The notes under the pieces: model-generated
The model's input: only the letters and a program-made list of their open reading frames with translations
What the model was told of the DNA's origin: nothing
Database searches by the model: none
DNA from: Martinezella calliandrae
GTDB taxonomy: Bacteria > Pseudomonadota > Alphaproteobacteria > Rhizobiales > Rhizobiaceae
Length of the DNA: 64,000 nucleotides
Reading direction: 5' to 3'
Assembly: GCF_030272695.1 (NCBI RefSeq)
Contig: NZ_JARFYN010000004.1
Coordinates: forward strand, 145,470-209,469
Translations under genes and position numbers: made by a program
In this document: positions 44,370-52,945 of the stretch, one piece after another
Layout of the letters: each line of letters begins with the position of its first letter
How positions within the stretch are numbered: position 1 is the stretch's first letter

Positions 44370-44927
44370 TTACATCTTCGGCAATAGCACCTTGTCGACG
44401 ACGTGGATCACGCCGTTAGACTGTTTTACGTCGGCAATGGTGATATGGGCAGTACCGCCGGCCTCGTCGGTCAGCGTCAGTTTGCCGGCCATTTCCGTCG
44501 CTTTGATCGTACAACCACCAACGGTCTTGAGATCGTATTCGCCGCCGTTGCCCATCGACATCTTCTTGATGGCGGCCGCCATGTCATCGCCCGCGACGAC
44601 GTGGCAAGTCAGGATCTTCGTCAGCGTCGCCTTGTTCTCCGGCTTCAGCAGCGTCTCGACAGTGCCGGGCGGCAGCTTCTTGAAGGCTTCGTTGGTGGGC
44701 GCGAAGACGGTGAAGGGCCCCTTGCCCTCCAACGTATCGACGAGGCCGGCCGCCTTGACGGCGGCGACCAGCGTCGTGTGGTCCTTCGAGTTTACGGCAT
44801 TTTCTATGATATTCTTATTGGCAAACATCGGCGCGCCGCCAACGGTCGGGTTCTTCGCATGGGCGATGCCGGTCGCGGTTGAAAGCGCTGCGGCCACCGC
44901 AGCAATGCGGATCACAGTCTTGATCAT
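44370..44927 (-). CDS. Secreted fasciclin (FAS1) domain protein
   Basis: A 185-residue exported protein with a signal peptide (MIKTVIRIAAVAAALSTATG, cleavage near AHA). One FAS1 domain follows: H1 motif FTVFAPTNEAFKKLPPGTVE, then LTKILTCHVVAGDD, and the H2-like NGVIHVVDKVLLP at the end. FAS1 domains mediate adhesion. It lies 109 bp downstream of the anti-sigma gene, and in mycobacteria SigK/RskA controls the FAS1 proteins MPT70/MPT83. The same pairing suggests that the sigma factor controls it here. A hairpin (44950-44967) lies in its leader. Confidence 0.9.
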   Translation of the reverse strand: MIKTVIRIAAVAAALSTATGIAHAKNPTVGGAPMFANKNIIENAVNSKDHTTLVAAVKAAGLVDTLEGKGPFTVFAPTNEAFKKLPPGTVETLLKPENKATLTKILTCHVVAGDDMAAAIKKMSMGNGGEYDLKTVGGCTIKATEMAGKLTLTDEAGGTAHITIADVKQSNGVIHVVDKVLLPKM

Positions 44928-44949
44928 AGGCCTATCCTCTTCCTCTCTT

Positions 44950-44967
44950 ACCCCGCTCAGGCGGGGT
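44950..44967 (-). other. Hairpin in the fasciclin gene leader
   Basis: ACCCCGC-tcag-GCGGGGT, a 7-bp stem, lies between the anti-sigma gene and the fasciclin gene. There is no U-tract. It may attenuate read-through or mark the leader. Confidence 0.45.
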
Positions 44968-45036
44968 CAGAGCAAGTTACGGAGCCGCGGGAAGAAGAGT
45001 TTCAGCCTCGGTGCTTTTTTCGAAGGAAAGATGTTT

Positions 45037-45747
45037 TCAGGGCTGATGGATCGTGCCGGAGGCGATGACATCGCCGGTGGGCTTGCCGGTCGGCGAACCA
45101 CCGAAGGGTTCGGCGCTGACGGCGATGATCGCACCTTCGGTCAGCTTGCCGTGAACCTCCGGTGGCAGAACGATCTCGCCCTCGCCGCTCTGCGGCAAGA
45201 CGCCAAGTGCCTCGGCCGGCTCGCTGCCACGGATCAGCCAGAGTTCCAATGACTTTTCCTGGGGCTGGCCAGCGGCGACCGGCGTCACCTTCAGTCGCCC
45301 ACTAGTAACGTCATAGTCGGCCAACAAATTGATGGCGCTGTTTTGCCCGGAGAGTGAGGCGGTGAGCTGCTTGCCTGGCGACGGCCGCGAGGCATTGTTT
45401 GTAATGGTGAACACCAGGACGCCGGCCGCAAGAAACAACGAACCGAAGGCAACGGACCGCCAGAGCAGCAGCGAATTCCAGAGATTGGCGCCGAAGGCCG
45501 CGTCTCCGAAAATGCGCCTCTCGATTTTGGGGAAAATAGAGGCGGCCGGTGCGACCGCATCATAGTCATCGTTGAATCCCGAAAGATTCTGCTCCCAACG
45601 GCTGACAATTGCGGCGAACTGTCGATCGCTGCGCATGCGCCGCTCTACCTTCTGCCGATCCTCCAATGACAGCACGCCAAGCACATATTCACCAGCTAGG
45701 ACTTCATCGCGGGAGCGGCCTCCCTTGCTTTGATCGGGCGTACTCAT
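45037..45747 (-). CDS. Anti-sigma factor (RskA/anti-sigma-K type)
   Basis: A 236-residue single-pass membrane protein. The cytoplasmic N terminus (about 1-90) has LAGEYVLGVLSLEDRQKVER, the start of the anti-sigma fold. The TM is at ~96-115 (WRSVAFGSLFLAAGVLVFTI). The periplasmic RskA domain includes LELWLIRGSEPAEALGVLPQ and AVSAEPFGGSPTGKPTG. It would hold the ECF sigma factor inactive until regulated proteolysis. The ATG at 45747 overlaps the sigma stop in ATGA, proving co-translation. Confidence 0.9.
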   Translation of the reverse strand: MSTPDQSKGGRSRDEVLAGEYVLGVLSLEDRQKVERRMRSDRQFAAIVSRWEQNLSGFNDDYDAVAPAASIFPKIERRIFGDAAFGANLWNSLLLWRSVAFGSLFLAAGVLVFTITNNASRPSPGKQLTASLSGQNSAINLLADYDVTSGRLKVTPVAAGQPQEKSLELWLIRGSEPAEALGVLPQSGEGEIVLPPEVHGKLTEGAIIAVSAEPFGGSPTGKPTGDVIASGTIHQP

Positions 45748-46283
45748 CGGTCCATGCACTCTCTCAGTCTAATCAGGCTTCGGCGCAGCCAGGTACGCAT
45801 GGTATTCAAAGGCACCGCATATTGCTCGGCAAGTTCCTGGTAGCTCAGGCCCTCGACATAAGCGCTACGAACAGCCTGAGCACGATCAGCTTCCAACTCT
45901 TCCATGCACCTGTCAATCCGCCTTCCCTCACCCTTCACCATTGCCTGTTCTTCGGGGCCGGGTTCGGTATCAGCAAGATCATAGGCCGTATCAATTTCGT
46001 CGGCGACAGGTTTTCGGGCGCGAATGGCATCGATTGATTGATTGCGCGCAATTGTCGTCAACCACGGCATGGCCGGACCCTCCGAGGCGGCAAAACGCTC
46101 GGCCCGCTGCCAGATTTTCACGTAGACTTCCTGCAAAATTTCCTCGGCATCCGTTCTGTTGCCGAGGATACGCAGGCAGACGGCATAGAGTTTCGGACTG
46201 GTCTTTTTGTAGAGGGCTTCAAAGGCTTTCTGGTCGCGCATCGCGACCCTGCCGATGAGCGCTTCTATCTCCTCACTCGCCAT
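45744..46283 (-). CDS. ECF-family RNA polymerase sigma factor (SigK-like)
   Basis: A 179-residue sigma-70 ECF factor. Region 2 is AFEALYKKTSPKLYAVCLRI then LGNRTDAEEILQEVYVKIWQ and PWLTTIARNQSIDAIR. Region 4 is EGLSYQELAEQYAVPLNTMR with TWLRRSLIRLRE. The start is uncertain: ATG 46283 (MASEEIEAL) is favoured by length, and 46304 or 46352 are alternatives. It is coupled to its anti-sigma gene and near a fasciclin gene, like the SigK-RskA module. It is divergent from argB. Confidence 0.88.
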   Translation of the reverse strand: MASEEIEALIGRVAMRDQKAFEALYKKTSPKLYAVCLRILGNRTDAEEILQEVYVKIWQRAERFAASEGPAMPWLTTIARNQSIDAIRARKPVADEIDTAYDLADTEPGPEEQAMVKGEGRRIDRCMEELEADRAQAVRSAYVEGLSYQELAEQYAVPLNTMRTWLRRSLIRLRECMDR

Positions 46284-46380
46284 CCGATCCCCCGATCGCG
46301 GCATTCCTATGGTTAACTTAAGGGAAAAGTGTCTGACGGCAAGCTCACCCAACCGATGAAACAGCTTGGGGGCGATGTGA

Positions 46381-46402
46381 CGCAGGAAAAACTAATCCTG
46401 CG
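46381..46402. promoter_or_regulatory. Inverted repeat in the argB-sigma divergent gap
   Basis: CGCAGGA-aaaactaa-TCCTGCG (7-bp arms) lies 64 bp before argB and about 100 bp before the sigma start. It may be an operator or part of the sigma-operon promoter. Confidence 0.4.
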
Positions 46403-46465
46403 ATCATTATTCCCTCCGCCAAAAACTTGAGATAAAAGGCCGCGAACAATTCCACGGGGTGCCCC

Positions 46466-47353
46466 ATGTCCGAATCCCAAAGCGAACTCCAAGCCAGCCT
46501 GCTGGCGCAGGCCCTGCCCTACATGCAGCGTTACGAAAACAAGACCATCGTCGTGAAATACGGTGGCCATGCAATGGGCAATGCAGAGCTCGGGAGGGCG
46601 TTTGCGGCCGATATCGCGCTTCTGAAGCAGTCGGGCGTCAACCCGATCGTCGTCCATGGCGGCGGCCCGCAGATCGGCTCCATGCTGACGAAGATGGGCA
46701 TCGAATCAAAATTCGAAGGCGGCCTGCGCGTGACCGACGCCAAGACCGTCGAGATCGTCGAAATGGTGCTGGCCGGCTCGATCAACAAGGAAATCGTCGC
46801 GCTGATCAACCAGACCGGCGAATGGGCGATCGGCCTTTGCGGCAAGGACGGCAACATGGTCTTCGCCGAAAAAGCGCATAAGACCGTCAAGGACCCGGAT
46901 TCCAACATCGAGCGCGTGCTTGATCTCGGTTTCGTCGGTGAAGTGGTGGAGGTCGATCGTACGCTGCTCGATCTTCTGGCAAAGTCGGAAATGATCCCGG
47001 TCATCGCCCCGGTCGCACCCGGCCGCGACGGCGCCACCTACAATATAAATGCCGACACCTTTGCCGGCGCCATCGCCGGCGCGCTCAGCGCAACGCGACT
47101 GCTCTTCCTGACCGACGTTCCGGGCGTGCTCGACAAGCAAGGCCAGTTAATCAAGGAACTTTCCGTTGCCCAGGCACACGCGCTGATCGCGGACGGCACG
47201 ATTTCCGGCGGCATGATCCCGAAGGTCGAGACCTGCATCGATGCCATAAGGGCCGGTGTCCAGGGCGTGGTCATCCTCAACGGCAAGACCGCCCATTCGG
47301 TGCTGCTCGAAATCTTCACCGAACACGGCGCAGGCACGCTGATCGTTCCGTAA
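46466..47353 (+). CDS. argB: Acetylglutamate kinase
   Basis: A 295-residue amino-acid kinase family enzyme, the second step of arginine synthesis. It phosphorylates N-acetylglutamate. The nucleotide-binding [10 protein letters not shown] and [15 protein letters not shown] are conserved. [12 protein letters not shown] and [17 protein letters not shown] carry the phosphate and substrate contacts. The length fits the arginine-inhibitable class. It is separated from engB by the inserted minus-strand module. Confidence 0.95.
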   Translation: MSESQSELQASLLAQALPYMQRYENKTIVVKYGGHAMGNAELGRAFAADIALLKQSGVNPIVVHGGGPQIGSMLTKMGIESKFEGGLRVTDAKTVEIVEMVLAGSINKEIVALINQTGEWAIGLCGKDGNMVFAEKAHKTVKDPDSNIERVLDLGFVGEVVEVDRTLLDLLAKSEMIPVIAPVAPGRDGATYNINADTFAGAIAGALSATRLLFLTDVPGVLDKQGQLIKELSVAQAHALIADGTISGGMIPKVETCIDAIRAGVQGVVILNGKTAHSVLLEIFTEHGAGTLIVP

Positions 47354-47387
47354 AGAAAAACGCCCCTCTCCAAGTCGCGAGAGGGCG
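47354..47387 (-). terminator. Terminator of the SDR gene, overlapping the argB end
   Basis: CGCCCTCTC pairs with GAGAGGGGCG (47361-47387, one bulge), with TTTTTCTTT next on the minus strand. It serves the minus-strand SDR gene and perhaps argB. Confidence 0.7.
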
Positions 47388-47418
47388 CGCGGTTCTCACT
47401 TTGTCGGCAATTGCGCGT

Positions 47419-48261
47419 TCAACCGAAATCGGTCGAACGCGTGAGGTTTTCCCACGCGGTGATTTCCTCGCTGAGAATAGCAATTTTTCCGCGCACCAAA
47501 TTCAGGGCGTCCGTTCCAAGCAAGAGATGGACCGGAGGGTCGTCTGACGCCACCAACGCCAATATCGCCGCGGCGGCCTTGCGGGGGTCACCAGCCTGGT
47601 TGCCGCTCTTTTCTTCCCGTGCCTTACGAATGGGGTCGAATAGCGCGTCATAATCGGCAATACTGCGGCCGGTGCGAACCATGGAACGACCGGCCCAGTC
47701 GGTGCGGAAAGAACCCGGCGCAACGGCTGTGACCTTGATGCCGAAATCCTTCACTTCTTTTGCCAATACCTCACTGATGCCTTCGAGGGCGAATTTGCTG
47801 CCGCAGTAGTAGGCGATGCCAGGCATGGTGATGAAACCGCCCATCGACGTGATGTTGATGATGTGGCCAGCCCGGCGGCGGCGCATGAAGGGCAGAACGG
47901 CCTTGGTCATCGCCACGGCACCGAAGACGTTGACGTCGAATTGACGACGCATCTCGTCGAGCGGCGACTCCTCCAATGTGCCTTCGTGACCATAGCCGGC
48001 ATTGTTGATCAACACGTCGATCGGGCCGTGCTCCGCTTCGATGCGTTCGACGGCAGGCTCGATGGCGGAATAATCGGTCACATCCAGAATGGTCGCTGTA
48101 GCGCGGCCCGGCCCCATGGCCTCGAGCTGCTCCTGGCCGGAAGCATTGCGGACCGTGCCGGCGACCCGGTGGCCGGCGGCAAGTGCTGCCTCGGCGAAGG
48201 CGCGACCGAAACCGGAACTGACGCCGGTGATCAAGAAAAGTTTGCTGTCTTTCGAATTCAT
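47419..48261 (-). CDS. Classical short-chain dehydrogenase/reductase (paralogue)
   Basis: A 280-residue SDR with [25 protein letters not shown] and YYCGSK (Tyr and Lys of the catalytic set). It is very similar along its length to the SDR at 24069-24917. The start at 48261 follows AAGGAG. Upstream it faces a LysR gene across a 151-bp gap, mirroring the other SDR/LysR arrangement, although that LysR belongs to a different subgroup. The substrate is unknown. Confidence 0.9.
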   Translation of the reverse strand: MNSKDSKLFLITGVSSGFGRAFAEAALAAGHRVAGTVRNASGQEQLEAMGPGRATATILDVTDYSAIEPAVERIEAEHGPIDVLINNAGYGHEGTLEESPLDEMRRQFDVNVFGAVAMTKAVLPFMRRRRAGHIINITSMGGFITMPGIAYYCGSKFALEGISEVLAKEVKDFGIKVTAVAPGSFRTDWAGRSMVRTGRSIADYDALFDPIRKAREEKSGNQAGDPRKAAAAILALVASDDPPVHLLLGTDALNLVRGKIAILSEEITAWENLTRSTDFG

Positions 48262-48412
48262 GGGAAAGCTCCTTAACTGTCTGCGGGCTGGACATTCGGT
48301 CAAGCGGCCGCGTGCTGCCAATGTGGAAGCGACAGGACTGACAGTCCAATATATTGCAGTGGCTTTGTTCATATCTTAAAGGTATCTCTTGCCAACCAAT
48401 GTCGGGGGAGAG

Positions 48413-49309
48413 ATGGAGCTGCGCCATATCAAATATTTCCTCGCCGTCGCCGAAGAACTGAATTTCACCCGCGCGGCCCGCCGCGTCGGCATCGGTCAAC
48501 CGCCGCTCAGCAATCAGATCCGTGACCTGGAGGAGGAGATCGGCGCGCCGCTATTTCGCCGTCTGCCGCATGGCGCCGAATTGACGGAGGCCGGGCAAGT
48601 TTTCCTGCCGGAAGCGCGCACGATTATGGCCAAGGCCGCGCATGCGAAAGCCTTGGCATTACGGGCGGGGCGCGGAGAACTCGGGCGCTTGCGGCTAGGC
48701 TTTACCGGTTCGGCTGCGTTCAGCCCGATCGTGCCGTCGGCGGTGCGCAGTTTCCGCCGCGCCTACCCGGAAATCGATCTGACGTTGCAGGAAGCCGATA
48801 CGACCCTGCTGCTGGAGCGGCTTGATGCCGAGGAACTGGATGCGGTCTTCATCCGGCCGGGGCGGGCCGACCCACCCGGTTTCCGAACACATTCGCTCGG
48901 TGAAGACGCCATGGTCATCGCTCTTCCCTCCGGCCATCCTCTCGCCGACGCTGCCGCCTTGCCCCTGTCCGCACTGTCGGCCGAACCTTTCGTCCTATTT
49001 CCGCGCGAGGCCGGTCCCAGCCTTTTCGACGGAATCATCACTGCCTGCCGGCATGCGGGTTTCGAACCGATCCTTGGACAGATCGCCCCACAGATCACCT
49101 CGCTCGCCAATCTCGTCGCGGTCGAACTCGGAATTTCGGTCGTACCGTCAGCGGTCGCGCAAATCCGAGTGCCGGGTGTCACCTACATACCAATCAGCGG
49201 CGATGGGCCGGTGGCGCGGCTGGCACTCGCAACGCGCCGCGACGAACGGTCCGCCGTCGTGCAGAATTTTGTCGCGCGCGTGCTTGCAGACAAAAACAAT
49301 CCGCGATGA
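48413..49309 (+). CDS. LysR-family transcriptional regulator
   Basis: A 298-residue LysR protein with MELRHIKYFLAVAEELNFTR and AARRVGIGQPPLSNQIRDLE, the HTH typical of the BenM/CatM/CbnR subgroup. The effector-binding domain is GRLRLGFTGSAAFSPIVPSA ... GFRTHSLGEDAMVIALPSGH. The start at 48413 follows GGGGGAG. It is divergent from the SDR gene and probably controls it. BenM-type members often sense aromatic or dicarboxylic compounds. Confidence 0.9.
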   Translation: MELRHIKYFLAVAEELNFTRAARRVGIGQPPLSNQIRDLEEEIGAPLFRRLPHGAELTEAGQVFLPEARTIMAKAAHAKALALRAGRGELGRLRLGFTGSAAFSPIVPSAVRSFRRAYPEIDLTLQEADTTLLLERLDAEELDAVFIRPGRADPPGFRTHSLGEDAMVIALPSGHPLADAAALPLSALSAEPFVLFPREAGPSLFDGIITACRHAGFEPILGQIAPQITSLANLVAVELGISVVPSAVAQIRVPGVTYIPISGDGPVARLALATRRDERSAVVQNFVARVLADKNNPR

Positions 49310-50080
49310 TTAGGCCTGTTGATACAGCGCTTCAGCCTCGCTTTTCAGCATTCCCATCACCGTCCTATAGGGCGCCGGACCGTAGCTGATGCGGCTGACG
49401 CCGAGCGTGGCCATGGTGACGTTATCGGGCGTTGTCGGACGCACCATGATGTTGACCGGCAAAGGAGAGCGATCGCAGACAGCTTCGATCAGCTCCGCAT
49501 CGACAAGGCCCGGTGTGAAAAAGCCGCTGGCCCCGGCTTCGGCAAAGGCATCGGCGCGGCGGTAGGCCTCGTCCAGCAGGATCTGATGATGGGCGGTATC
49601 GCTTTCCTGCAGGAAGAGATCGGTGCGGGCATTGATGAACAGGGGCATTTCCCGCCGCCTGGCCATCTCCCTGATGGCGCCAATACGTGCAGCTTGCGTC
49701 TCTATGGGGTGAACGCCGCGGCCGCCAACCACCTGATCCTCGAAGTTGATGCCGATGGCGCCGTGATCCATGATCTTTTCCACATTGGCGGCGACGGCAT
49801 CCGGCTCTACCGCATAGCCGCCTTCGAAATCGACGGACACAGGCAGGTGGCTCGTCACCGAAATCAGACGGGTGATGACCGCCAAGAGCGACAGTGGTAT
49901 GGCCTCGCCATCGCCGAAGCCATTGGCGGCGGCGACCGACCAGCTTCCGGTGGCCAACGCTTTGGCCCCGGCTTCAGTGACCACCTTGGCCGAGCCAGCG
50001 TCCCAAATATTGAAGAGGATCAGCGGCTCGCCTTTACGATGCAGCTTGGCGAACTGCTCTGCCTTTTCCACCTGACTCAT
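49310..50080 (-). CDS. PEP mutase/isocitrate lyase superfamily protein
   Basis: A 256-residue (beta/alpha)8 protein. The entry region LILFNIWDAGSAKVVTEAGA and SVDFEGGY, INFEDQVVGG and LFINARTDLFL are the strands that carry Mg and substrate contacts. Members include carboxyPEP mutase, oxaloacetate decarboxylase and methylisocitrate-type lyases; the specific activity is not readable. The start at 50080 follows GGAGGGGG. A frame to 50179 reads further upstream without support. It converges on the LysR gene with a 1-base gap. Confidence 0.82.
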   Translation of the reverse strand: MSQVEKAEQFAKLHRKGEPLILFNIWDAGSAKVVTEAGAKALATGSWSVAAANGFGDGEAIPLSLLAVITRLISVTSHLPVSVDFEGGYAVEPDAVAANVEKIMDHGAIGINFEDQVVGGRGVHPIETQAARIGAIREMARRREMPLFINARTDLFLQESDTAHHQILLDEAYRRADAFAEAGASGFFTPGLVDAELIEAVCDRSPLPVNIMVRPTTPDNVTMATLGVSRISYGPAPYRTVMGMLKSEAEALYQQA

Positions 50081-50293
50081 CTTATCCCCCTCCGCAAACC
50101 CGACCGTTCTGGCCCTTGTATCCGAAGAGGCTCGGTCTCCTCCTCCATCGGGCAAATAGCGCGCAACCTCAGAAATCAATCAGTAAAACCATAGCCTGCG
50201 TTGGAATTCCCGGCAATATCTGCGACATTTCTCACAAACGCCGTTAGCATATTTCCCTTTTCTTCGAGCGAGGCCGCATGTCATAAGGTCGCC

Positions 50294-50998
50294 ATGACAA
50301 AGACAAAGACGCTGCCCCGCCCTGCCGATTTTTCCGATATCCGCGACTGGGTGTTCGATCTCGACAATACGCTCTATCCGCATCACATCGATCTATTCTC
50401 TCAGATCGACAAGAACATGACGGCCTATGTGTCGGCCCTCCTGCAGATGGAGCGTGACGAGGCACGGAAGCTGCAGAAACAATACTATCTAAACCACGGC
50501 ACAACATTGCAGGGGCTGATGATCCATCATCGCATCGACCCCAACGACTTTCTGGAGAAGGCGCATGCGATCGATTATTCGGTGCTGACGCCCCAGCCGC
50601 GGCTGGCCGCCGCCATCAAGGCGCTGCCGGGACGCAAGTTCATCTTCACCAACGGCAGCGTCAAGCATGCGCAGGCCGCCGCGGGCGCGCTCGGTATCCT
50701 CGATCACTTCGACGATATCTTCGACATCGTCGCGGCCGATTACGTACCGAAGCCGGCCGGTAGTACTTATGACAAGTTCATGAGCCTCAACCGAGTGGAC
50801 ACGAAGCGGGCAGCGATGTTCGAGGATCTGCCGCGCAATCTCACCGTGCCGAAAGCGCTCGGCATGACGACCGTCCTGCTCGTGCCACAAAATCTCGAGG
50901 GCATCGTTGTCGAATGGTGGGAAAAGGCGAGCGGTAAGGACGATCATATCGACTACGTGACCGACGATCTCACGGTCTTTCTCGAAGCGTTGATTTAA
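50294..50998 (+). CDS. Pyrimidine 5'-nucleotidase (HAD superfamily)
   Basis: A 234-residue HAD hydrolase of the SDT1/phm8 type. Motif I is DLDNTLYP with nucleophile Asp22 and Asp24. Motif II is FTNGS, motif III the Lys in VPKPAGSTY, and motif IV EDLPRN. The family dephosphorylates UMP/CMP or noncanonical pyrimidine nucleotides. The start at 50294 (MTKTKTLPRP) has AAGG upstream; the earlier in-frame codons from 50201 lack a site. Confidence 0.87.
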   Translation: MTKTKTLPRPADFSDIRDWVFDLDNTLYPHHIDLFSQIDKNMTAYVSALLQMERDEARKLQKQYYLNHGTTLQGLMIHHRIDPNDFLEKAHAIDYSVLTPQPRLAAAIKALPGRKFIFTNGSVKHAQAAAGALGILDHFDDIFDIVAADYVPKPAGSTYDKFMSLNRVDTKRAAMFEDLPRNLTVPKALGMTTVLLVPQNLEGIVVEWWEKASGKDDHIDYVTDDLTVFLEALI

Positions 50999-51028
50999 CC
51001 GTTTCTTAAGATCGGATTACCAAAGTTT

Positions 51029-51066
51029 CATCCGCCTTACGGATGTTTAATTGGTCGTTTTTTCCC
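51029..51066 (+). terminator. Weak terminator after the nucleotidase gene
   Basis: CATCCG-cctta-CGGATG with a following T-rich tract (TTTAATTGG, then TTTTTT at 51058-51063). The stem is short, so efficiency is uncertain. Confidence 0.5.
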
Positions 51067-51114
51067 TTCAGCCGTATCGTTTGACCATCCTTCAGCACGA
51101 AAGGAAATACATCG

Positions 51115-51741
51115 ATGTACGCGAAAAAACTTCTTCTAGCAGGACTTTCAGCAACCCTTTTGGTCGGCGCGGCCGTTCAGGCGAGCTTTGCCGCCCCGCA
51201 AGGCAACGAGGGCATGAATGGCCCCGGCGGCCGCTGGCATCGCCCGCACTTTTCACCCGAAGTCGCCTATGTGCGCATGCTCAAGCAATTCGACACCAAT
51301 GGCGACATGAAGATTTCCAAGGATGAGCTCAAGGCCGGCGTCGACAAAATCTTTGACCAGATCGACACCAACAAGGACGGCCAGATCACCCCGGCTGAAA
51401 TCAAGGCCTATCGCCAGGAACGCACCAAGGAGTGGCGTGCCGAACGCGCGAACGCCAAGGGCGACGACAACAAAAACGATCAGGCCCAGGCCGGTGACAA
51501 CAACGGCGACAACAATGACAACCGAGGCGAGCATCCCCGCCACAATCCCCGCGAGCGCTTTGTCCGCGAGGCTACCCTGATTCGCGGCATGCTCATGTTC
51601 CATCGCATCGACGCCGACGGCAATGGCCAGATCAGCAAGCAGGAAGCCGAGGACGCCGCCAACACGTTCTTCGACCGCATGGACCGCAACCATGACGGCG
51701 TGATCTCGCTGGACGATATGCCGAACCGTCCGCTGCTCTAA
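51115..51741 (+). CDS. Exported EF-hand calcium-binding protein
   Basis: A 208-residue protein with a signal peptide (MYAKKLLLAGLSATLLVGAA, cleavage near FAA). It has four EF-hand loops: DTNGDMKISKDE (60-71), DTNKDGQITPAE (84-95), DADGNGQISKQE (166-177) and DRNHDGVISLDD (190-201), with acidic residues at positions 1, 3, 5 and 12. An Asn/Asp/Arg-rich low-complexity linker (about 113-150) divides the pairs. It probably binds Ca2+ in the periplasm or outside. Rhizobial calsymin is a related EF-hand exoprotein, but this one is shorter. Confidence 0.9.
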   Translation: MYAKKLLLAGLSATLLVGAAVQASFAAPQGNEGMNGPGGRWHRPHFSPEVAYVRMLKQFDTNGDMKISKDELKAGVDKIFDQIDTNKDGQITPAEIKAYRQERTKEWRAERANAKGDDNKNDQAQAGDNNGDNNDNRGEHPRHNPRERFVREATLIRGMLMFHRIDADGNGQISKQEAEDAANTFFDRMDRNHDGVISLDDMPNRPLL

Positions 51742-51822
51742 ATATTCGCTCACGCAGGATATTATCCGAAATGCGCATCACGCCTTGGGGGATCACGCCG
51801 CCCTAGACGATCCTCCCAAGAC

Positions 51823-51855
51823 GAAAAGGCCCGCCTCGCAGATGCGGGCCTTTTC
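51823..51855. terminator. Bidirectional terminator between EF-hand and LOG-family genes
   Basis: GAAAAGGCCCGC / GCGGGCCTTTTC (12-bp stem, 9-base loop) carries T-runs on either strand. It lies between convergent genes, 82 bp after the EF-hand stop and 5 bp from the LOG-family stop. Confidence 0.88.
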
Positions 51856-51859
51856 ACTT

Positions 51860-52732
51860 TTAGTGCCCGTTATCGTGTTCGTAGAAATCCGCGACGATCT
51901 TCCACGCTTCGTCAGCGGTATCGACGAAGCTGATCAGCTTGAGGTCATCGGGTGCAATGGTGCCGAATTCGGCGAGCGCATCGAAATTGATGATGTCGCG
52001 CCAGAATTTTTCGCCGAACAGGATCAGCGGCAGACGTTCCATGCGGCCGGTCTGGATCAAAGTCAGGCACTCGAACAGCTCGTCGAGCGTACCGAAACCA
52101 CCTGGAAATACCGCGATTGCCTTTGCGCGCACCATGAAATGCATCTTGCGGATCGCGAAATAATGGAAATTGAAGCTGAGCTCCGGCGTGACGTAGACAT
52201 TCGGCGCCTGCTCGTGCGGCAATACGATGTTGAGGCCGATGGACGGGGCGCCCTCTTCCGAAGCACCACGATTGCCCGCTTCCATCACGCCGGGGCCGCC
52301 ACCGGTGACCACGACATATTCATGGAAATCGAAACCGGCGGAATAACGCGCGCAATGCCGGGCGAATTTGCGGGCTTCCTCGTAGTAAACCGACGCCGCC
52401 TCGAGATTGGCTCGCTGCACGTCGTTGCGCGCCGCCCAGGCGCTGGTACCGGGCGCCGGAATGCGCGCGCCACCGAACATGACCACCGTCGATTTGATGC
52501 CGCGTTCCGTGAGAGACATCTCGGTTTTCAACAGTTCGAGCTGCAGCCGGATCGGCCGCAGTTCCTCGCGGCACAGAAATTCCTCGTCGGCATAGGCGAG
52601 CCGATAGGAAGGCGACATGGATTGCGGCGTCTTCGGTACGGCTTCGGCCCGCTTCTTGTCGGCCGAGCTCGTCTTTAGGGGATCCCATACGCCATCCTTG
52701 CGCCTCAACCTGCCGTTCTTCGCCTTGCTCAT
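51860..52732 (-). CDS. LOG-family (TIGR00730-like) Rossmann protein
   Basis: A 290-residue protein. The LOG motifs are VVTGGGPGVMEAGNRGASEEG and PGGFGTLDELFECLTLIQTG, which carry the phosphate and catalytic Glu/Arg. Short LOG proteins (~190 residues) release cytokinin bases from nucleotides. This longer form has an N-terminal ~90-residue extension starting with basic MSKAKNGRLRRKDGVW, as in AMP-nucleosidase-like LOG homologues. The function may be purine nucleotide hydrolysis; cytokinin activation is possible in a plant-associated bacterium. Confidence 0.87.
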   Translation of the reverse strand: MSKAKNGRLRRKDGVWDPLKTSSADKKRAEAVPKTPQSMSPSYRLAYADEEFLCREELRPIRLQLELLKTEMSLTERGIKSTVVMFGGARIPAPGTSAWAARNDVQRANLEAASVYYEEARKFARHCARYSAGFDFHEYVVVTGGGPGVMEAGNRGASEEGAPSIGLNIVLPHEQAPNVYVTPELSFNFHYFAIRKMHFMVRAKAIAVFPGGFGTLDELFECLTLIQTGRMERLPLILFGEKFWRDIINFDALAEFGTIAPDDLKLISFVDTADEAWKIVADFYEHDNGH

Positions 52733-52945
52733 CTACTGATGCCTTTCAAATCGATCATAACTGGTCGCTCCTGCCCTCTGGCGGGAATGACCAAGCTTTT
52801 GCATATGCACTACAACGCCTTGAATCCAAGCTCAATCGGCGCGGAAAAGACATTCCAATTTCGAACTCCATGCTATAGGACCAATAAAAGTTTCCGGAGC
52901 ATTTTACGGAAATCACGATAGGCACTGACGTTTTAAGGAATTCTC

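Noticed and set aside
50130..50150. TCTCCTCCTCCATC near the PEP-mutase-like gene, similar to the sRNA loop motif
   Set aside because: No convincing stem encloses it and no terminator follows, so I do not call a second anti-SD RNA.
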